Assembly: GCF_032062135.1 (NCBI RefSeq)
Contig: NC_092862.1
Coordinates: 46,255,365 to 46,319,364 of the forward strand
Length of the DNA: 64,000 bases
Origin: Pyxicephalus adspersus
Lineage: Eukaryota; Chordata; Amphibia; Anura; Pyxicephalidae
Direction of reading: 5' to 3'
Below are positions 13,601-25,627 of the stretch, piece after piece (the stretch's first letter is position 1; each line of letters begins with the position of its first letter). The notes under the pieces were generated by a model. The model saw only the letters and a list, made by a program, of their open reading frames with translations. It did not search any database and was not told where the DNA came from. Position numbers and translations under genes: made by a program.

Positions 13601-16600
13601 GGTGACATGTATTATATAATCTGTGTATATTTGAAAGTGTCTAATACCAAAAGCATTTTACCAAGGTGGAGTCATGTATTCACATCCTGCAGGGCCAAAG
13701 GGATGCAAAATCTCCTCTGGATCGTGAAAAATATAATTTCACCAGCATAGCAAATACCCAACCCTTTGCCTGTAGTCTTTACTGTTCCCATAAGGGCCTA
13801 TCAGTGTGAGTGGTTTCCTATACAATCAGAGAGGGGAAAAAAGGAAGTTTTTAAAACGTACATTATTACTTCATCTGGTGAGAAGTGGGAGTTTACCATG
13901 TTGGAACACTTAGGAGGTTTGAGCATGAGTCATTAATTATGCCACTGAATTCCATAAGACTGCAGATATACAGTGTTACTTGTCTCGTTATTTTTTAAAT
14001 ACTGAACACATGCAAATGACTTTTTGTTGGTAGATAAAACAGCACTGACATTTGAAGGTTAAAAAAAAAAAAGTACAATGTACAGACATGTTAAACGAAG
14101 GCTTCAATCCCTTAGCAGCATTTTTAGAAAAAAAAATTTATACTAGACTTGTTCTTACTAGAACGTAACTCTGCATCCTAAACCTAACCTTCTTTTGTAC
14201 CTTAATCTGCTTCTGTAGGGCCCCAAATCTCCTATGCAAATACAGAGTTTTAGAAAGATGCTATTCACATAGGCCTAGTAAACTTTCTGTAATAAGGGTT
14301 GGCCATAAGTTATTCATGCACCCAGTGCTGAACCATGAGAGACAGATGAGTGTCACATGTGCCCCATACCCCAAACTACCTTTTTCTCAGGATTGAAGCT
14401 GTGCAAAGCAGAAAGGGGCAGAACATAAATGTGATAAAAATACACATAGACACCATGTGCCAAGATATTGTGATAGAGTTAATGCAGGTTTACTTTAGCT
14501 AAATAGAATACAGCAAACTAAATGTTTGCTATGGGTAATTGTACTTTATATTCCAGCACAGTTTTTTTGTACCTAAAGCAGAAATTAAATAAATAAATTT
14601 ATTTAGCATAAATTAAAACAAATACAAGAAGACAGCCTTTTTTTATTTCAAAAGTGATATGTAATGTCCGTTCTGCAAAAAACCTCCTTATTTGTCTTTT
14701 TGCAATTCTGAAATTGCAAACTGAAATATTCTGAAATTGCACATTTACCTGTGTATGTGCAGCTTGGTACACAATGCCCGGTATCTTGGTGTACCCTAAA
14801 CTGCTGGGATTGAATTAACTTTCTTGTATATTACGTCAAGTGACATGAAAGCTGCTTAGTGATTTCAGTGAATCTCTGTGAACTTTGAGAATAAACTGCT
14901 CCAGAGTGGCTGCAGTTACCTAGGCCATGAAGGGTATGTTCTAGAATTTGTTTAAGGAAGTGTATCTAAATAATAGAATCTCTGTAGCCTGGCCAGTTGT
15001 TCATATTGTTAGTGCAATAGGGAATTGTGTTTGTGATATGTTCATGTACATGTTTTGTATTTACCAGGCCAGGTGCTAGGAGCTGGGTTGTTTGCTTTTT
15101 TAGAGATATTTTCTGACTAATGTCTTTCTTTCACCACCACCCTTATCCTGAAGCGTGGCCTGACGCTCATGCTAATGTTTCTGTTTGCTTGGAAAATGTA
15201 TTTTTGGATACAGCAGAAAAAAAAAATTCATATTAGAGTATCACCATATTTCACATGTAGGTAGCAATGCTTTCAATGTTTGCTGCTGTTTGTGACCTGT
15301 AAATTGGGGAAAATTGAAATGGTCAGAGATACTGCAAAAAATTAAAATGTGTAGGATTTCTTATTGTTATTATTGTGCACAAGGTTGTACCATACTGTAA
15401 ATAAAGAAGATATCCTAAACTGCATGCCTAGGCCCCTGCCAGAACCCTATTGAGCTGCTTCCTAACTTCCTGTGCACTCAGCATCTACAATCCCAAAGCA
15501 GTGTTATTACCCCTGCCAACTTCTTCCCTCTTCTACATGGAAGGTGTTTTGTAGCACAGCAGAAAAGGACAATGTGACCATTTCTGTAAAGAAACAGTTC
15601 TTCCTAAAGAATAGGAAGAGCCATAGAAGACTGGAAATTTCTAGAGATGGCGATGGATAGAGGATCAGTCAGTTTAGTTTTCCTTCTTTTCATACCAGCC
15701 CTTCTGCATGGGCATAAAAAGGTTTTTCCAGCTGCTATGGCTGACTTATTTTTTATCTGGATTATCATTTTTATCCTTCAAGTAACTGATCTTGAACATG
15801 ACTGTAAATTTTGTGTTTGTGGAGCAAGAATGAAAATGACATCCTTAGACACATGTACTTTCAAAAACAAGTTGGTGGCAGCAGCTATAAATCTCCCGGG
15901 ATGACGTCCTTTCAAGCTGGCTTTATACAGAGATCAGTCAGTCTGTGTCGCAATGTTTCCAAAGCCTCCATTCCCCAGCACATCTGTTTATAGTAAATGA
16001 TTATAATGATGGTGGAAAACAATAAATTCCTAACCTGTTTAATAATTGTTTTCTGCTAGAACACCTATTTAGGGCTATTGTGTACTGTCCCATGGAGTGA
16101 CTTATCTAAAATCTAAGAAATGCCATAAGTGCTGAATCTTATTACCTGAGCCTCAAATCACAAAAGATTATAAATGATATTAACAGCCCAAGGATTCCGA
16201 TAAGGCAGCTCATGTCCCTAAAAAAAAAAAGTACAATTTATTGTCCAACACAACAAATGCAGTCAATGCATTCTGGTGGCCAAGAAAACTCTTTCAGCCT
16301 TTATGCCTTTTCAGGGAAAATACCCAGAAGCACACCTGTGTAGTGGCAAACCCTGCTTTTTTTCAGCTAGGTATTTGTTCTGATGAGTGAGGAGTTTTAC
16401 AGCCCTGTATTGTTTGCAGTTGGATAATAAATTGTAAACTTTCAGTGGTTTTGGGGTCCTTTCTGTAGAACTTAGCACAAATAGTTTTAAATCAATCTTT
16501 CACTGTCATATTTTTAGCAAAACAACATCGTAAAGCGAGGACAACCTTGTAATATAAGAATGACCCTGCCAAATTATGGCCTTTTCTCCATCATTCTTCT

Positions 16601-19600
16601 GTTCATTCCAGTATAGCTATGGTCACAGCTGTCAAGTGAACATTCTCTGCAAACTACTGCTAATATTCTATTCATTAGTTCAAGCACGCTGGCAAACCAT
16701 GTGAGGATCTTCTATATTTAAAATAGTCAACAGAGTTATTTGAAAAGCAGTCACAAGATAAAACTCTATCTGGACTTTGTGCTTGACTCAATGAAATCTT
16801 TGTATTATATAAGTGATGAAAAACCTTGTTACATTGATTTCTAATCTGGAGATGCTCTCACAACAGTAGCTAGCACATTTCTGTTTGTGTAAATGTTTTA
16901 AAGAAAATCTTACATTCCCACCACATACACATGTACACTTGCCTTCCTCTTACTCCCTAGTTGCTGAATGTAGTTACTAGAGATTAAAAGAAAGAACTAT
17001 GTAAGACACAAAGTGAGTTACATGCTCCTTCATACCTGAAAGTATCAGATATTTTATTGGGCTCATGTCACTGCTGTGGGTATGGAAGGAAAGACGGGTA
17101 TATGCTGCTTTATATGCAAGTCTATGAAAGTTTTTAGGTTAAAATATCTGTTTTATTTTTTTTACTGTTATTGTTTAACAATAAGAATATCCATGCTTTC
17201 TGCTGTCACTGAGCTGGGCTATTACATTGAATGAAGTTAAGTCTGACATTCTTCCACTGTACAGATGTTACAGCTCTCGGGTTCCCTCTATATATGCATA
17301 CAGTATGTGCAAAGATTAAACATCACAAGTTACATTTTACATTTGCTTTGTGTTGTACTAAAATAGATATATGGGTTCGTTTTTTAATCTATGCCTACAT
17401 TACAGATGTGCTTGCCTGGTGCTAGTACATTATTCAAATATATCTATATAAAACCTCTACTAAGATTTATGTGTAAAAATACCTCCTAAGTGTATTTCAC
17501 TACTCTTACCAATGTTTTCCTTCTTCTTTCCTGGACCAGACTGCAAGAACCTTCAATATCTAGTAATGTAATCATATACACAACATTTTCTATACATCTA
17601 TAAAATATTATGCAGGGATTTTCTACACGTGACTATAACATTCATAATGAAAAAAACAGACCTTGCAATTTTTAAATGTATTGAAATGTGTTTGAGTGAG
17701 AATTTGGGAACAGTAAAATGTTGTTTAAAACTCTTACATTAATAAAATATTATAGGTTTTGGCATTATTCCCCAGAAAATACAGAACAGAAAAGTTTCAG
17801 TGAATATTTTTGTGTGTCTGGTTTGGATTTTGTCCTATCCTATAAGCAGCTGTATTTTTTAAGGTTTTATATATAGGTTTGTGTCAAATTAAAGCCCTGG
17901 CTTTTCCAAAAGTTGTTTTTTATTTTGGAAGGGATGGGGTTAGAAGCTAGGTGGAGTTCCCTTGTCTCTCTTGGGAGGGTTTTTCCTCACCTCTTGTCCA
18001 CTTGCTGGGTTTCAGATTAAACAGAAAGAGAGGTATAAGTGGAAGAATTTAAATAGGGATATGGTTGGCAACAAAAGCAAAATATAAATGGTTAAAAACA
18101 GTTTTTATAAGTTCCTTTGTCCATACTGTGAACATTTCTTCTGTTCCTGGTCAATAATTAAAAGTTTTGAAGTAAGGGAGTCATCTTGGCAGGCAACTAC
18201 TTGTTTTAGAGACGAGTGCTCAGCCATGGCTGCCTCTTTGTTTCTCTAAAGTCAGGTTTTCTTTAGTGTACAGGAAAGTTTTTTTTTTAAATATAGGCTG
18301 TAAATATTTAAGTTCGTAGGGGAACCTTTTTGATGATCTTTTCTGACTAATGAATCCTTGGAGGCCAGAGACCATATGATCAAACCTTCCTATGCTGGAA
18401 ACAAACTAGTGTTCTTTTTAACAATCAAAAGCTATGCTGGGGGCTTTTGCAATTAAATAAATCTTTGGAATGACAGTGGTAAAGCTTGTATCCCCTACAA
18501 CTCTTTGCCTTCACATTTTTTTGCTAGCCAGTAATTCCACCCATCATATTGGTGAATGAAGCCATGCTAGAAATGTTGGAACTTTACCTGAACAATGAAG
18601 GCATTCAGGCATGGTGGGGGAACTGAAAACTCTTCATACTTATCAATAGCTTATTTTTTATTGAGAGGATCTGATAATATAATGTATAATGTTTTTTCAT
18701 TGAATGTGAATTGTGCTTTGTTTTAATAGGGGTTCTTGAGCTGTAAAACTGCAAAGCCCCCTACCTAAGATTGTTATGCATCATTGTTGGCCATATTCAG
18801 TTGTATGGGTCACCTAAAGAGCACCCCCACACAATACAGTTTAGAAACATTCCTGCTGTCTTGCATGATCACATATGGACTTTATAAAGTAGATTTGGCA
18901 GAGATCACATCTGTAAGCTATTTGGAAGCCCTCCTAAAGCACAGTGATTTTATGACTCATCATTTAATGCATTTGGAAACTTCAATTAAAACCATGATTT
19001 AATATAAATATATGGGCCTTACCTGACCTATGTTTTGCAAAATAAAACCCCTTCTGGCCCTTGGGAAATAGCCTCACTTTTAAAGCCCAGCCTAATTTTT
19101 ATTAACCATTTTGATGTTTGAAAGTACCAATAGCATACTGTTTATTCACATATTTTGTTATTTTCCTAGTTATGTGTTTTAAACTTATTTTGATTTGCAT
19201 ACGTTTGATAGTATCAGATGGTAGGTAACTCTTGTATTGTTTAGGTTGGGTTCTTCAGGATTCTCTAATCAAGGGTTGCAGAAACTAGAAGCAATATAGA
19301 CATAAAAGAGTGAATGGAGGAAGAAAGTGTTAGGTGGTGATGTATGGCCTGCTTAGTGTACATGACACTGTTCCTATCAGTTTTCTTTAGATTCTGACCG
19401 TTTCCTGTTGCACACAAAATACAGAAACAGAACTTTTCCATGGAAAACTAATGATAGCCTCAGTATTTGTTCTAAAATGACCTGATTAAATGTTATGTAG
19501 TGAACTTCTATAATATAGCAAAAACAAGACAAACAAAACCAGTACCATTCAGTCATAGACTAAAAAGTGGAATCATTTTATTCTGTTTTAGATTTAAAAA

Positions 19601-20534
19601 AAATCTCCAGGAGTTAATATTTTCCACTCATCAGTAAACTGGATTTTACTGCTCTCCTGCTTATTGGAGACCAGTTGAACTGAATTCAAAAACGAGCAGA
19701 ATCTTTTTACAATGTTCTGCTAGAATAAATCCTACAGCGATTTTATTTCTCCCCAGTACTGACCACAAATCCAAAGAACATAATAGACAGAAGTATTGCT
19801 GCTCTATGTGAGGGAACCCCTTTAAATAACTTTCAGGTCTTCAGGGAACTCCTTCTATAATAACTATTTCTACAGCTCAATGTATGTTAGTGTAGTGGTC
19901 AGTGGGAACAATGGTTCTTTCATTTCGGGCCATTCCGAGGAATGTCACCCTTACATATGGCCAAAAAGATCACTGATATCAACTCAAAGTGACCTGAGAG
20001 TCTTAAACTGCTCATTGCTCAAGGAACCCCTAGCACCTCGGGAGGAACCCTGGTTGTGAAACTCCAGATTAGACTGTAATATTACAAAATGAGTTTAGTG
20101 GTTTAGTGCTCTTTGTAAAGTTCAGTGAAACATGTTGGCTCACTGTAGATGAAATATGATTGTAATAGTGATTTGATTACTATGGTTTTTCCGCAGGAAT
20201 CTTCAAGGCTCCCATTGAAGGCCGATACTTGATCACTGCGGTCCTCACTCCGGAGCAGGAGCATTACATAGAGGCTGTCCTGTCGGTGTCCAATGTCAGT
20301 GTGGCACAGTTGCATACATCTGGATACAGAAGGGAGCTTCTGGAATACAGTGACCTAAGACCTGGAAGACAAATTTGTGGTGGTGTAGGAACATTCAACC
20401 TTGTTCTGCACCTAAAGGCCAGAGATGAAGTCGGCATTGTCCTAACAGGAGGCAAACTTGCAAGTTCAGACTCTGAAGATATGTATTCTACATTTAGTGG
20501 CGTCTTTTTATACCCATCATCCTTCCAGAGATAG
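1493..20534 (+). CDS. EMILIN2: EMILIN2 (elastin microfibril interfacer 2), 3' seven coding exons; 5' part lies outside the window
   Basis: Spliced coding sequence is 1493-1665, 3550-5433, 8443-8829, 10317-10346, 11490-11525, 12458-12583 and 20197-20534 (2974 nt, about 990 residues). Every internal junction is phase 1 with AG/GT borders, and the frame stays open to TAG at 20532-20534. Domain order: end of the EMI domain (LEWRCCPGF with paired cysteines), about 630 residues of coiled coil, a proline-rich segment, the GFAGAPGYPK stretch, then C1q. The proline-rich block before C1q separates EMILIN2 from EMILIN1 and EMILIN3. EMILINs are secreted, disulphide-linked multimers of the elastic-fibre matrix that trimerise through C1q; mammalian EMILIN2 is reported to bind Wnt1 and death receptors. 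Signal peptide and the first half of EMI are missing, so they must lie upstream. Adding about 90 residues for those would approach the roughly 1050-residue mammalian length. The neighbour LPIN2 on the other strand supports the assignment. Confidence 0.95.
1666..3549 (+). other. EMILIN2 intron between EMI and coiled-coil exons
   Basis: This 1.9-kb intron is AT-rich. It holds no coding sequence and no repeat I can assign. Confidence 0.8.
3550..5433 (+). CDS. EMILIN2: EMILIN2 large exon: coiled-coil region
   Basis: One 1884-nt exon codes for about 628 residues, rich in Glu, Lys, Leu, Asn and Gln, with heptad-like spacing through most of its length (for example KKIQSLEEEVLRLTQ near its start). 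A single giant coiled-coil exon is typical of the EMILIN family. Seven or so N-glycosylation sequons are visible (NGT, NVT, NTS, NKT, NST, NNT, NGT), and cysteine pairs such as SGCC and KCCSD could take part in inter-chain bonding. The acceptor is TTTTATAG and the donor is GAAG before GTAATG. An upstream ATG at 3516 belongs to the intron. The frame also continues to 5531 beyond the donor, but those residues look random. Confidence 0.96.
5827..5978. mobile_element. Foldback MITE, truncated copy
   Basis: It begins GGGTCTGATTTATTAAGGCT and contains CAGGATTGAAAACATTTGCT and CCATTCCAGGTTTGGTGGAT, as do the copies at 9304 and 11704. The right inverted repeat is incomplete. It is non-coding. Confidence 0.6.
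5980..6110 (+). repeat. Probable LINE-derived 3' tail
   Basis: The segment TGCAATATGTCAATGCTATA, followed by TAAATAC, resembles the 3' end of the L2-like LINEs elsewhere in the window (GCGCTATATAAAT type). It is diverged and short, so the call is weak. Confidence 0.35.
6480..8273 (-). mobile_element. 5'-truncated L1-like LINE insertion (ORF2 C-terminal part) with poly(A) and target duplication
   Basis: Read on the minus strand, the insertion ends in poly(A), seen as a T-run at 6479-6492. A perfect 16-bp duplication GCACAAATCTATTTCT flanks it at 6464-6479 and 8274-8289. The minus-strand reading at 8254-7547 (235 aa, with WKGHSLSLLGRI and the ALGGMGAPDL motif) is the region after reverse transcriptase in L1/Tx1-type ORF2. 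Downstream frames carry CWRCG and EHIFWSCP, the C-terminal Cys/His motif (CxxC then Hx4C). The reading is split over at least three frames (near 7540 and 7240), so it is dead. Reverse transcriptase and endonuclease are missing through 5' truncation. It lies antisense in an EMILIN2 intron. Confidence 0.88.
8443..8829 (+). CDS. EMILIN2: EMILIN2 exon: proline-rich domain
   Basis: This exon codes for about 129 residues, too proline-rich and without an initiator codon to stand out as a long ORF. The first part is a Pro/Gln/Lys low-complexity run (PQKP, KPKPP and VPQRPVIPQVP-like units). The second part moves to Gly-rich sequence (GPGRNGFIIEQGQAGPPGR) and ends KGFAGAP. Acceptor CTCCTAAG and donor CCAG before GTAAAT fit, with phase 1 on both sides. 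A possible internal donor exists at the GTAAAG at 8470, but reading through it stays in frame and gives EMILIN2-like sequence, so I take the longer exon. Confidence 0.92.
8830..10316 (+). other. EMILIN2 intron with foldback MITE
   Basis: A 1.5-kb intron. Apart from the MITE at 9304-9520 nothing is recognised. Confidence 0.75.
9304..9520. mobile_element. Foldback MITE, complete copy
   Basis: It starts GGGCCTGATTTA and ends TAAATCAGGCCC, so the outer ends are inverted repeats. Most of the remaining 217 bp also folds back on itself: CCAGCAAACCTGGAATGGAT on the left matches the diverged CACTCCGGGTTTTCTGGATC on the right in inverse. No coding capacity. Related copies lie at 5827, 11704 and 31040. 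Confidence 0.8.
10317..10346 (+). CDS. EMILIN2: EMILIN2 30-nt mini-exon
   Basis: A T-run and TTTGTAG acceptor precede 30 nt that read YPKPAKETK after the split Gly codon, followed by GTAATT. Joined to the previous exon this gives GFAGAPGYPK, as I recall for mammalian EMILIN2. Phase is 1-1, so it can be skipped without a frameshift. Confidence 0.85.
11490..11525 (+). CDS. EMILIN2: EMILIN2 36-nt mini-exon
   Basis: A TTCTTTTTTCAG acceptor precedes 36 nt reading ESLTISVFPESI, followed by GTAACA. Phase 1-1 joins both neighbours. The short linker leads into the C1q domain. It is supported by splice signals and phase only, so it is less certain than the larger exons. Confidence 0.75.
11704..11924. 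mobile_element. Foldback MITE, complete copy
   Basis: It starts GGGGCAGATT and ends TTAAATCAGGGCC, with the inner inverted segments CAGCAAACCTGGAGTGGGTT and TGAAGGTTTGCCGGATG. Same family and size as the copy at 9304. Confidence 0.7.
12458..12583 (+). CDS. EMILIN2: EMILIN2 exon: first half of C1q domain
   Basis: The exon encodes about 42 residues including ISFSAGITKHSFDVG and FNHVLVNDGDHYNP, which match the opening strands of an EMILIN-type C1q domain. Acceptor TTTCTGCTAG and donor ACAG before GTAACA. It joins in phase to the last exon 7.6 kb downstream. Confidence 0.95.
12584..20196 (+). other. EMILIN2 intron splitting the C1q domain
   Basis: This 7.6-kb intron is the largest visible in the gene. 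It is AT-rich with A- and T-runs. The only repeat I can assign is a hAT-like MITE copy at about 19809-20066. Several open frames of 60-85 codons here have no family signature and no splice support. Confidence 0.75.
19809..20066. mobile_element. hAT-like MITE, degraded copy
   Basis: This block shares long stretches with the copy at 39471-39746: CTTTCAGGTCTTCAGGGAAC-like, CCAAAAAGATCA, GACCTGAGAGTC and the closing GGAACCCTGGTTGTGAAACT. The left terminus is decayed. It ends about 130 bp before the last EMILIN2 exon. Confidence 0.6.
20197..20534 (+). CDS. EMILIN2: EMILIN2 last exon: second half of C1q domain and stop
   Basis: After the acceptor TTTTTCCGCAG this terminal exon encodes about 111 residues. 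GRYLITAVLTPEQEHYIEAV, SVSNVSVAQLHTSGYRREL and MYSTFSGVFLYPSSFQR are characteristic of EMILIN C1q domains, and the chain ends at TAG. The C1q domain mediates trimerisation; in EMILIN1 it also carries the integrin-binding site. Confidence 0.97.
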
Positions 20535-20960
20535 CTTCCTCCTCTCTGATGCAGAGACATTCAGAAAAGACATTTGATACAAATGAATTTGAAGTGTTAA
20601 TATATAGTATTTACAAATAAGTACTTATTTTGTGAGTGAATGTATAATATATGCGCAAACATGTGGTAATCACATTTTTTAAATCATGCTTTTGCTTTGC
20701 TTTCAACACCTTTTTATACGGCAGAATATTTCCTAAGGATAGTTTTTAATTCAATTTTATATATTGTTCTCAATTTTTCTACAACTGAAAATGTCATTTT
20801 GCATGTTTTAGATTTTCTTACTGTCCTACCTTTGCTATGCTAGGGTCCAGAAATACATTATTTAATACTGCTTTGCATGTTTTAGTTTGTCTCTGTCAAT
20901 GTGCTGCTCTGTTCAAAAGTTAGTTTTTACAAAAATAAATCTTCACAAAGGCTACATACA
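20535..20960 (+). other. EMILIN2: EMILIN2 3' UTR with candidate poly(A) signal
   Basis: The sequence after the stop is AT-rich with no coding potential. An AATAAA at 20934-20939 is the first good poly(A) signal, and another lies at 21034-21039. Mammalian EMILIN2 transcripts have longer 3' UTRs, so the real end may be further downstream. Confidence 0.5.
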
Positions 20961-23900
20961 AAACTACGCAGAGCTCTGCAAAGTGCTATATGTCACTGCA
21001 GGGCATCAAGGGAAGCCATAGAACCTACTGGGAAATAAAAGGTAAATTACCTGCGGGAAGATGTCAAACATGCTAGAGTTTATTTTCTTTTACATAATGG
21101 CTTGCATGTGAAATTCCATGCAATGGAGTTCTTGCTCCATAAAGAGTGTAGCAATGTTTGTTACCATAGCAATAGATATTTTTTTATGACCAAACATATT
21201 ATGTTCTTTTTAAAGGGATATTCTATTACAAAAAAAAACAAAACCATTTTGAAAGGTTTTCAACCGTTGTATGCTTAAGATTTTTTTCTATAGTACATGC
21301 AATTTTTCCTAAAATATACTTTATTTAAATTACATAATGACTTTTTTCTTCTTGTAAAATGTAACAATGTTTAGTTCGGTTTGTCTGTCTGCAGAGTAAG
21401 ATAAGTGTATTACCTTTAAAGTATTGGCTTCTTGAAGTGCTATCTAGGTAAATCTGAACTCAGGCAAACTTCTTAGCACACAGGTGAGACAGATCTATAT
21501 ATTCATACATGTCAAAGGATTTGTATTCCTGTCCATCCATGTCTGGGTTTTACACAGCTGACCAGCAAGCACGATCAGGTTCATGATTTTGTAGCTGTTG
21601 TATTTAGAGCAGTACAGCTAGGTCAATTTACTGCCCCCATCCTGGGGCTGGTCAGTGAAGGACCACTAGCACACCGATGAGCATATTAAATTGGGAGATT
21701 GGTAATAGGGACCTTCAAATTTGAGAAAGGCTGTTGGAGACTAAGATGGGGCTTGTAAAGGAACTTGTGCCATTGCACCAGGAAGCTGTGTGCTTCCTTC
21801 TACTCTGAAGCCTCATTTACATCGCTCTTCTATGCTTAAACTGTGACTAAGGCATGAAGTCACTTGTTTCTAGTGATTTGTGAAGCTCCATTCTTTATAT
21901 TGTATTTATGCAGCCTTTATATATGCTTTGTTTGTGCTTGTGTGCGACTGTTACAGGTAAAACATTGTTCCAGATCTCCACTAATTTAGCAATTTAAATA
22001 TTACATTTCATATTACATGCTCAGGTGGAATAATTAATAATCTGACTGCACAGAACCATAACTAAAGGGGGTTTAACGGCCAGTTTGGCCATCAATAGCC
22101 TTATTCAATACCATGGAAGCAGCTAAGTATTCATAAACAAGAAAGGACAGCAGAGGATATGATTTAATTGCTTTTACTCTTTTGCTATTCTTCCCTAGAT
22201 GCACCATTCCAAAAACCAGTGAAGCATTCTGCTGATTCTACTACTGAACTTATTGTTCATACATTTGCGATTAGAATTAGTTGGAGTGATTGAAGTCTGC
22301 CATTTGTACTGGCTAATTTCATTAATAAAATTGCAGGGATGGAAAGCAGTAAGTGCATGAATAGGTAGCACAGAGCTAACCTTACCACTGCACTGTATCC
22401 CAGAAAGGACAGTATAGAAATAAAAGTAATAAACATATCAAACATACCTCCCACTATCCTTGTTCATAGAGTTTATGGAGCTCTCCTTTATAGATCTAAA
22501 CTTTTATTGACGTGGGTGAGCATTTGCATACACAGCATACTTATGAATTATAACCTACACTTTCCTTATTCCAAGTGCCTTGCAGGAATTACAGATTCAG
22601 GAAGTCATGGCTGTATCCTCTGTCTTTGCCTTCAAATCTTCTGGGCCCACCTTAATCCTTTTTGGCCATTAGGTGGGCACCGATGATCTAACTCCTGCAC
22701 GGGGGTTACAATGTCCCTGTCATCTACATATATCCTTGGCAGTAGGGCAAATAGTGCCAGGCTCCCCACTGCATGGTACAAGCTTCATGTAGTGTAAACA
22801 CCAGGAGCAGGGAAAGGGCAAAAACCTCCATTTCCTGGCGTCTCTCCGGTTTTTGTGTTAAGTTTTACTCCAAGCTCAACAATAAATCTGAACTGATCTT
22901 GTTCAGGTCTGAGCACAGTGAATTTAGATTGGTTGCTATAGAGTACTGCACTGAAGTATTAGCACTTTGTACATTTTACTTTCTATTGATAAGGCTTCAG
23001 GTTGTTTATACAAAATCAGCATTTGATGTAAAAATATGCTCAGTTCAATATATTTTTTTTAAGTTATTTAGATTCTTAGTCATCATTTTAGGAAAACATC
23101 CACTTTTAGCTGTCCTGCTTTTTAAGCCTGCAATTTACTCTCTAATTTGGGGTAATTGGCTCTGACAATTTCACATAAATTAATTAGCTGTAATGAGAAC
23201 ATTGATAGTATGTTGTCTGTATGATTTATTTCACATGTATGTTACATTTCTTATTCCCTTTTCCAAACCTGTGGCCACTTGGATTATGTAGAATTTTCTC
23301 TCTAATGTAAACATTTACTGTATACTGATACCAATCATTACTGTAACTTAGACAGTCACTTTTTCCTGTGTATGAACTTGATATTTCGACATGTCTGCTT
23401 TTATTTTACAAGATGTTGGTCATTTGGCTTTGAAAATGAATGATTACATTTGTTTTTAAAATTGTGGGATGTTATTAAATTAATTATTCTGAAAATGAGT
23501 TGGCGATTAATTTGTTGTTCATCTTCAGGGATTTTTTAGTGTGTATTTCAGTTACCCAGACTGATGCATATAATTACATAATTCATTACATATCAAACAT
23601 GGAACATTTTTAAATGTGGAAAGCTTTTTGGTGAATAATTAGGCCGATACACCATATTCAGCTCTGGCAATGTACATTTTTATTCCTTGTTTCAACTCTC
23701 TTTAAGGATTGCAGATGGGCCTATTCTAATATAATAAAATATATATATCTTCATTACTAAGGCACCTTAAAGTAGATCATGCCTTGTGGAAAACAGATTT
23801 ATCTCATCTATTTACTATTTTTTTCACAACATCCCCTCATTTTCTTCTACTGTTCATTAGGCATGCATACTAGTCTATTACTATCAATTGTCACACATTG

Positions 23901-24008
23901 ACTGCTAGTATAGGAGTATTTCTATCTTTATCCAGTAGTAATTAGTTATATTCAGCTGGGCTTGTTCTTGTTTTTCCAACTTTAGTCCATCTACACGTAT
24001 TGGATGAA
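20960..24008. other. Intergenic stretch, nothing recognised
   Basis: AT-rich sequence following EMILIN2. It includes a 130-codon open frame at 22773-23165 with no recognisable motif. Part of it may be an extended EMILIN2 3' UTR. A slightly GC-richer block near 22600-22860 could be an old repeat but I cannot name it. Confidence 0.6.
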
Positions 24009-24017
24009 TATTATTAT

Positions 24018-24049
<32 letters not shown>

Positions 24050-24605
24050 TTAAACAGGATTTATATAGCGCCAACATATTACGCAGCGCTGTACATTAAA
24101 TAGGGATTGCAAATGACAGACTAATACAGACAGTGACACAGGAGGAGGGGATCCTGCCTCGAAGAGCTTACAATCTAGTAGGTGGGGGAATTAACACACA
24201 ATAGGAGGTGAGATATGTAGTGGTGGGAAGTAGTGATGGTTTCAAAAGACAGAAAAAGACGGGTAGGTAAGTTTGAAAAAACAGGTTTTGAGTGTTCTTT
24301 TAAATCAGCAGAAAGTAGGAGCAAGGGGAATAGGACGAGGAAGACCATTCCAGAGAATCGGGGCAGCTCTAGAGAAGTCTTGTATTTATGCGTGTGATGA
24401 GGTTATGAGTGAGGAAGTCATTAGTAGGTCATTGGAGGAGCGGAGAGTGCGGCGGGGGGGGGAGAATTTTTTACCAGGTTAGAAATGTAAGTGTGACAAT
24501 AACTGTGTATGGATTTGAAGGCAAAGCACAGGAGCTTGAACTGGATTCTCGGGGGAAATGGAAGCCAGTGGAGAGAATTGCAAAGAGATTAACACATACT
24601 TTAAA
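24009..24605 (-). mobile_element. L2-like LINE 3' end with (ATT)n tail
   Basis: An (ATT)n tract at 24009-24052 is the tail of a minus-strand LINE. After it come AGGATTTATATAGCGCCAAC and CGCAGCGCTGTACATTAAAT, the conserved 3' end shared with 33.7, 43.1 and 59.8 kb. Remnants of the ORF2 C-terminus lie on the minus strand opposite AGAGAATCGGGGCAGCTCTA. The open frames on the + strand here are antisense shadows. Confidence 0.8.
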
Positions 24606-25627
24606 ATCCACTTAGTAACTTTGGTCTGCTCAAGGGGGTGGGGGGGGCTACAACCTAGTGGTCCAATAATGGTAGAATTTTGTTAGCTAACAAAATATAA
24701 AGAAGTAAAAGCTGCAAATATGCCTGCAAAGTCTTGCTTTTTATTGTTTTCACCATAATGAACTTTTAATGAATTCACTATAATTGGAAAAATCTTAAAA
24801 CTGACAGGAGGATTATACATTTTATAAGACTACGATTCTGCTACCATACAGTAAATGGTCTATTTAACTAGCCAAATCGTTATATCTTGAGGGGATTTAT
24901 TACAGCAAAGACAGACATGGCTGCAAACATGACTCATGTCTTTCATGAGGCCATGAAGAAATTTGGAACCTTAAATGCCCTGGATTTAAGTATGTTCATG
25001 ATGCATCATACTGAGTTAAATATGTTTACCTCACGATTTTAATTATAATTTTGAAGAAATTACAACTTATCCCAAAACTAAAAAATATTTAATGTTTTAT
25101 ATTGTTTGCTAGAAGAGACACATCAACGCTATGATTTTTATACTAAGCTAAACCAAGAATCCTGGCAGACTGCACAATGCATATTAGCTGAGCTTCCAGT
25201 GCTCCAATACCTCCTGGTTTCAATCTCGGAAGAATGTTTGCTGAAATTCATGTAAAGAGTTCCTGCTTGCTTCTAGAAACATGACACTTTTTTTTATTCA
25301 AAACGGCACATATGTTTATGCAGGAAAAGGTAATTGTTTTATTGAGCAGTACATGAAAAGAAAGAATTCTAAATGTGCTTCTTCCAGGACAATATTTCAG
25401 ATAAATATGGCTTTTGCCACGAGCTCAACCTACAAAAGCATTGGAGGCATTTGCCATGATTAGGTTTATTTTACAGTTTATAAACTATAACAGTGCAGAT
25501 TAGGAAATAATAAGCTTCCATTAGTTATAAGTGCTCACTGTAGTAATAAGGTATGTATGAGTGGTGGTTGTTTGATATAGAGTTTGTTGTCCTAAAAGAG
25601 TAGATGCCAACCCTTAGATAAAGATAG
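24606..25627. other. Intergenic stretch, nothing recognised
   Basis: AT-rich, with a short G-run near 24645. No gene or assignable repeat seen. Confidence 0.6.

Noticed and set aside
1493..20534. Assignment to EMILIN1 or EMILIN3
   Set aside because: EMILIN1 has a clear collagen Gly-X-Y stalk and EMILIN3 lacks C1q; here there is a proline-rich segment plus C1q, and LPIN2 is next door.
22773..23165. 130-codon open frame on + strand
   Set aside because: No motif, no splice signals, AT-rich random-like composition and no neighbouring exons.
24273..24615. Open frames on + strand
   Set aside because: They are antisense to the L2-like LINE tail; the same text recurs at 59967-60242.
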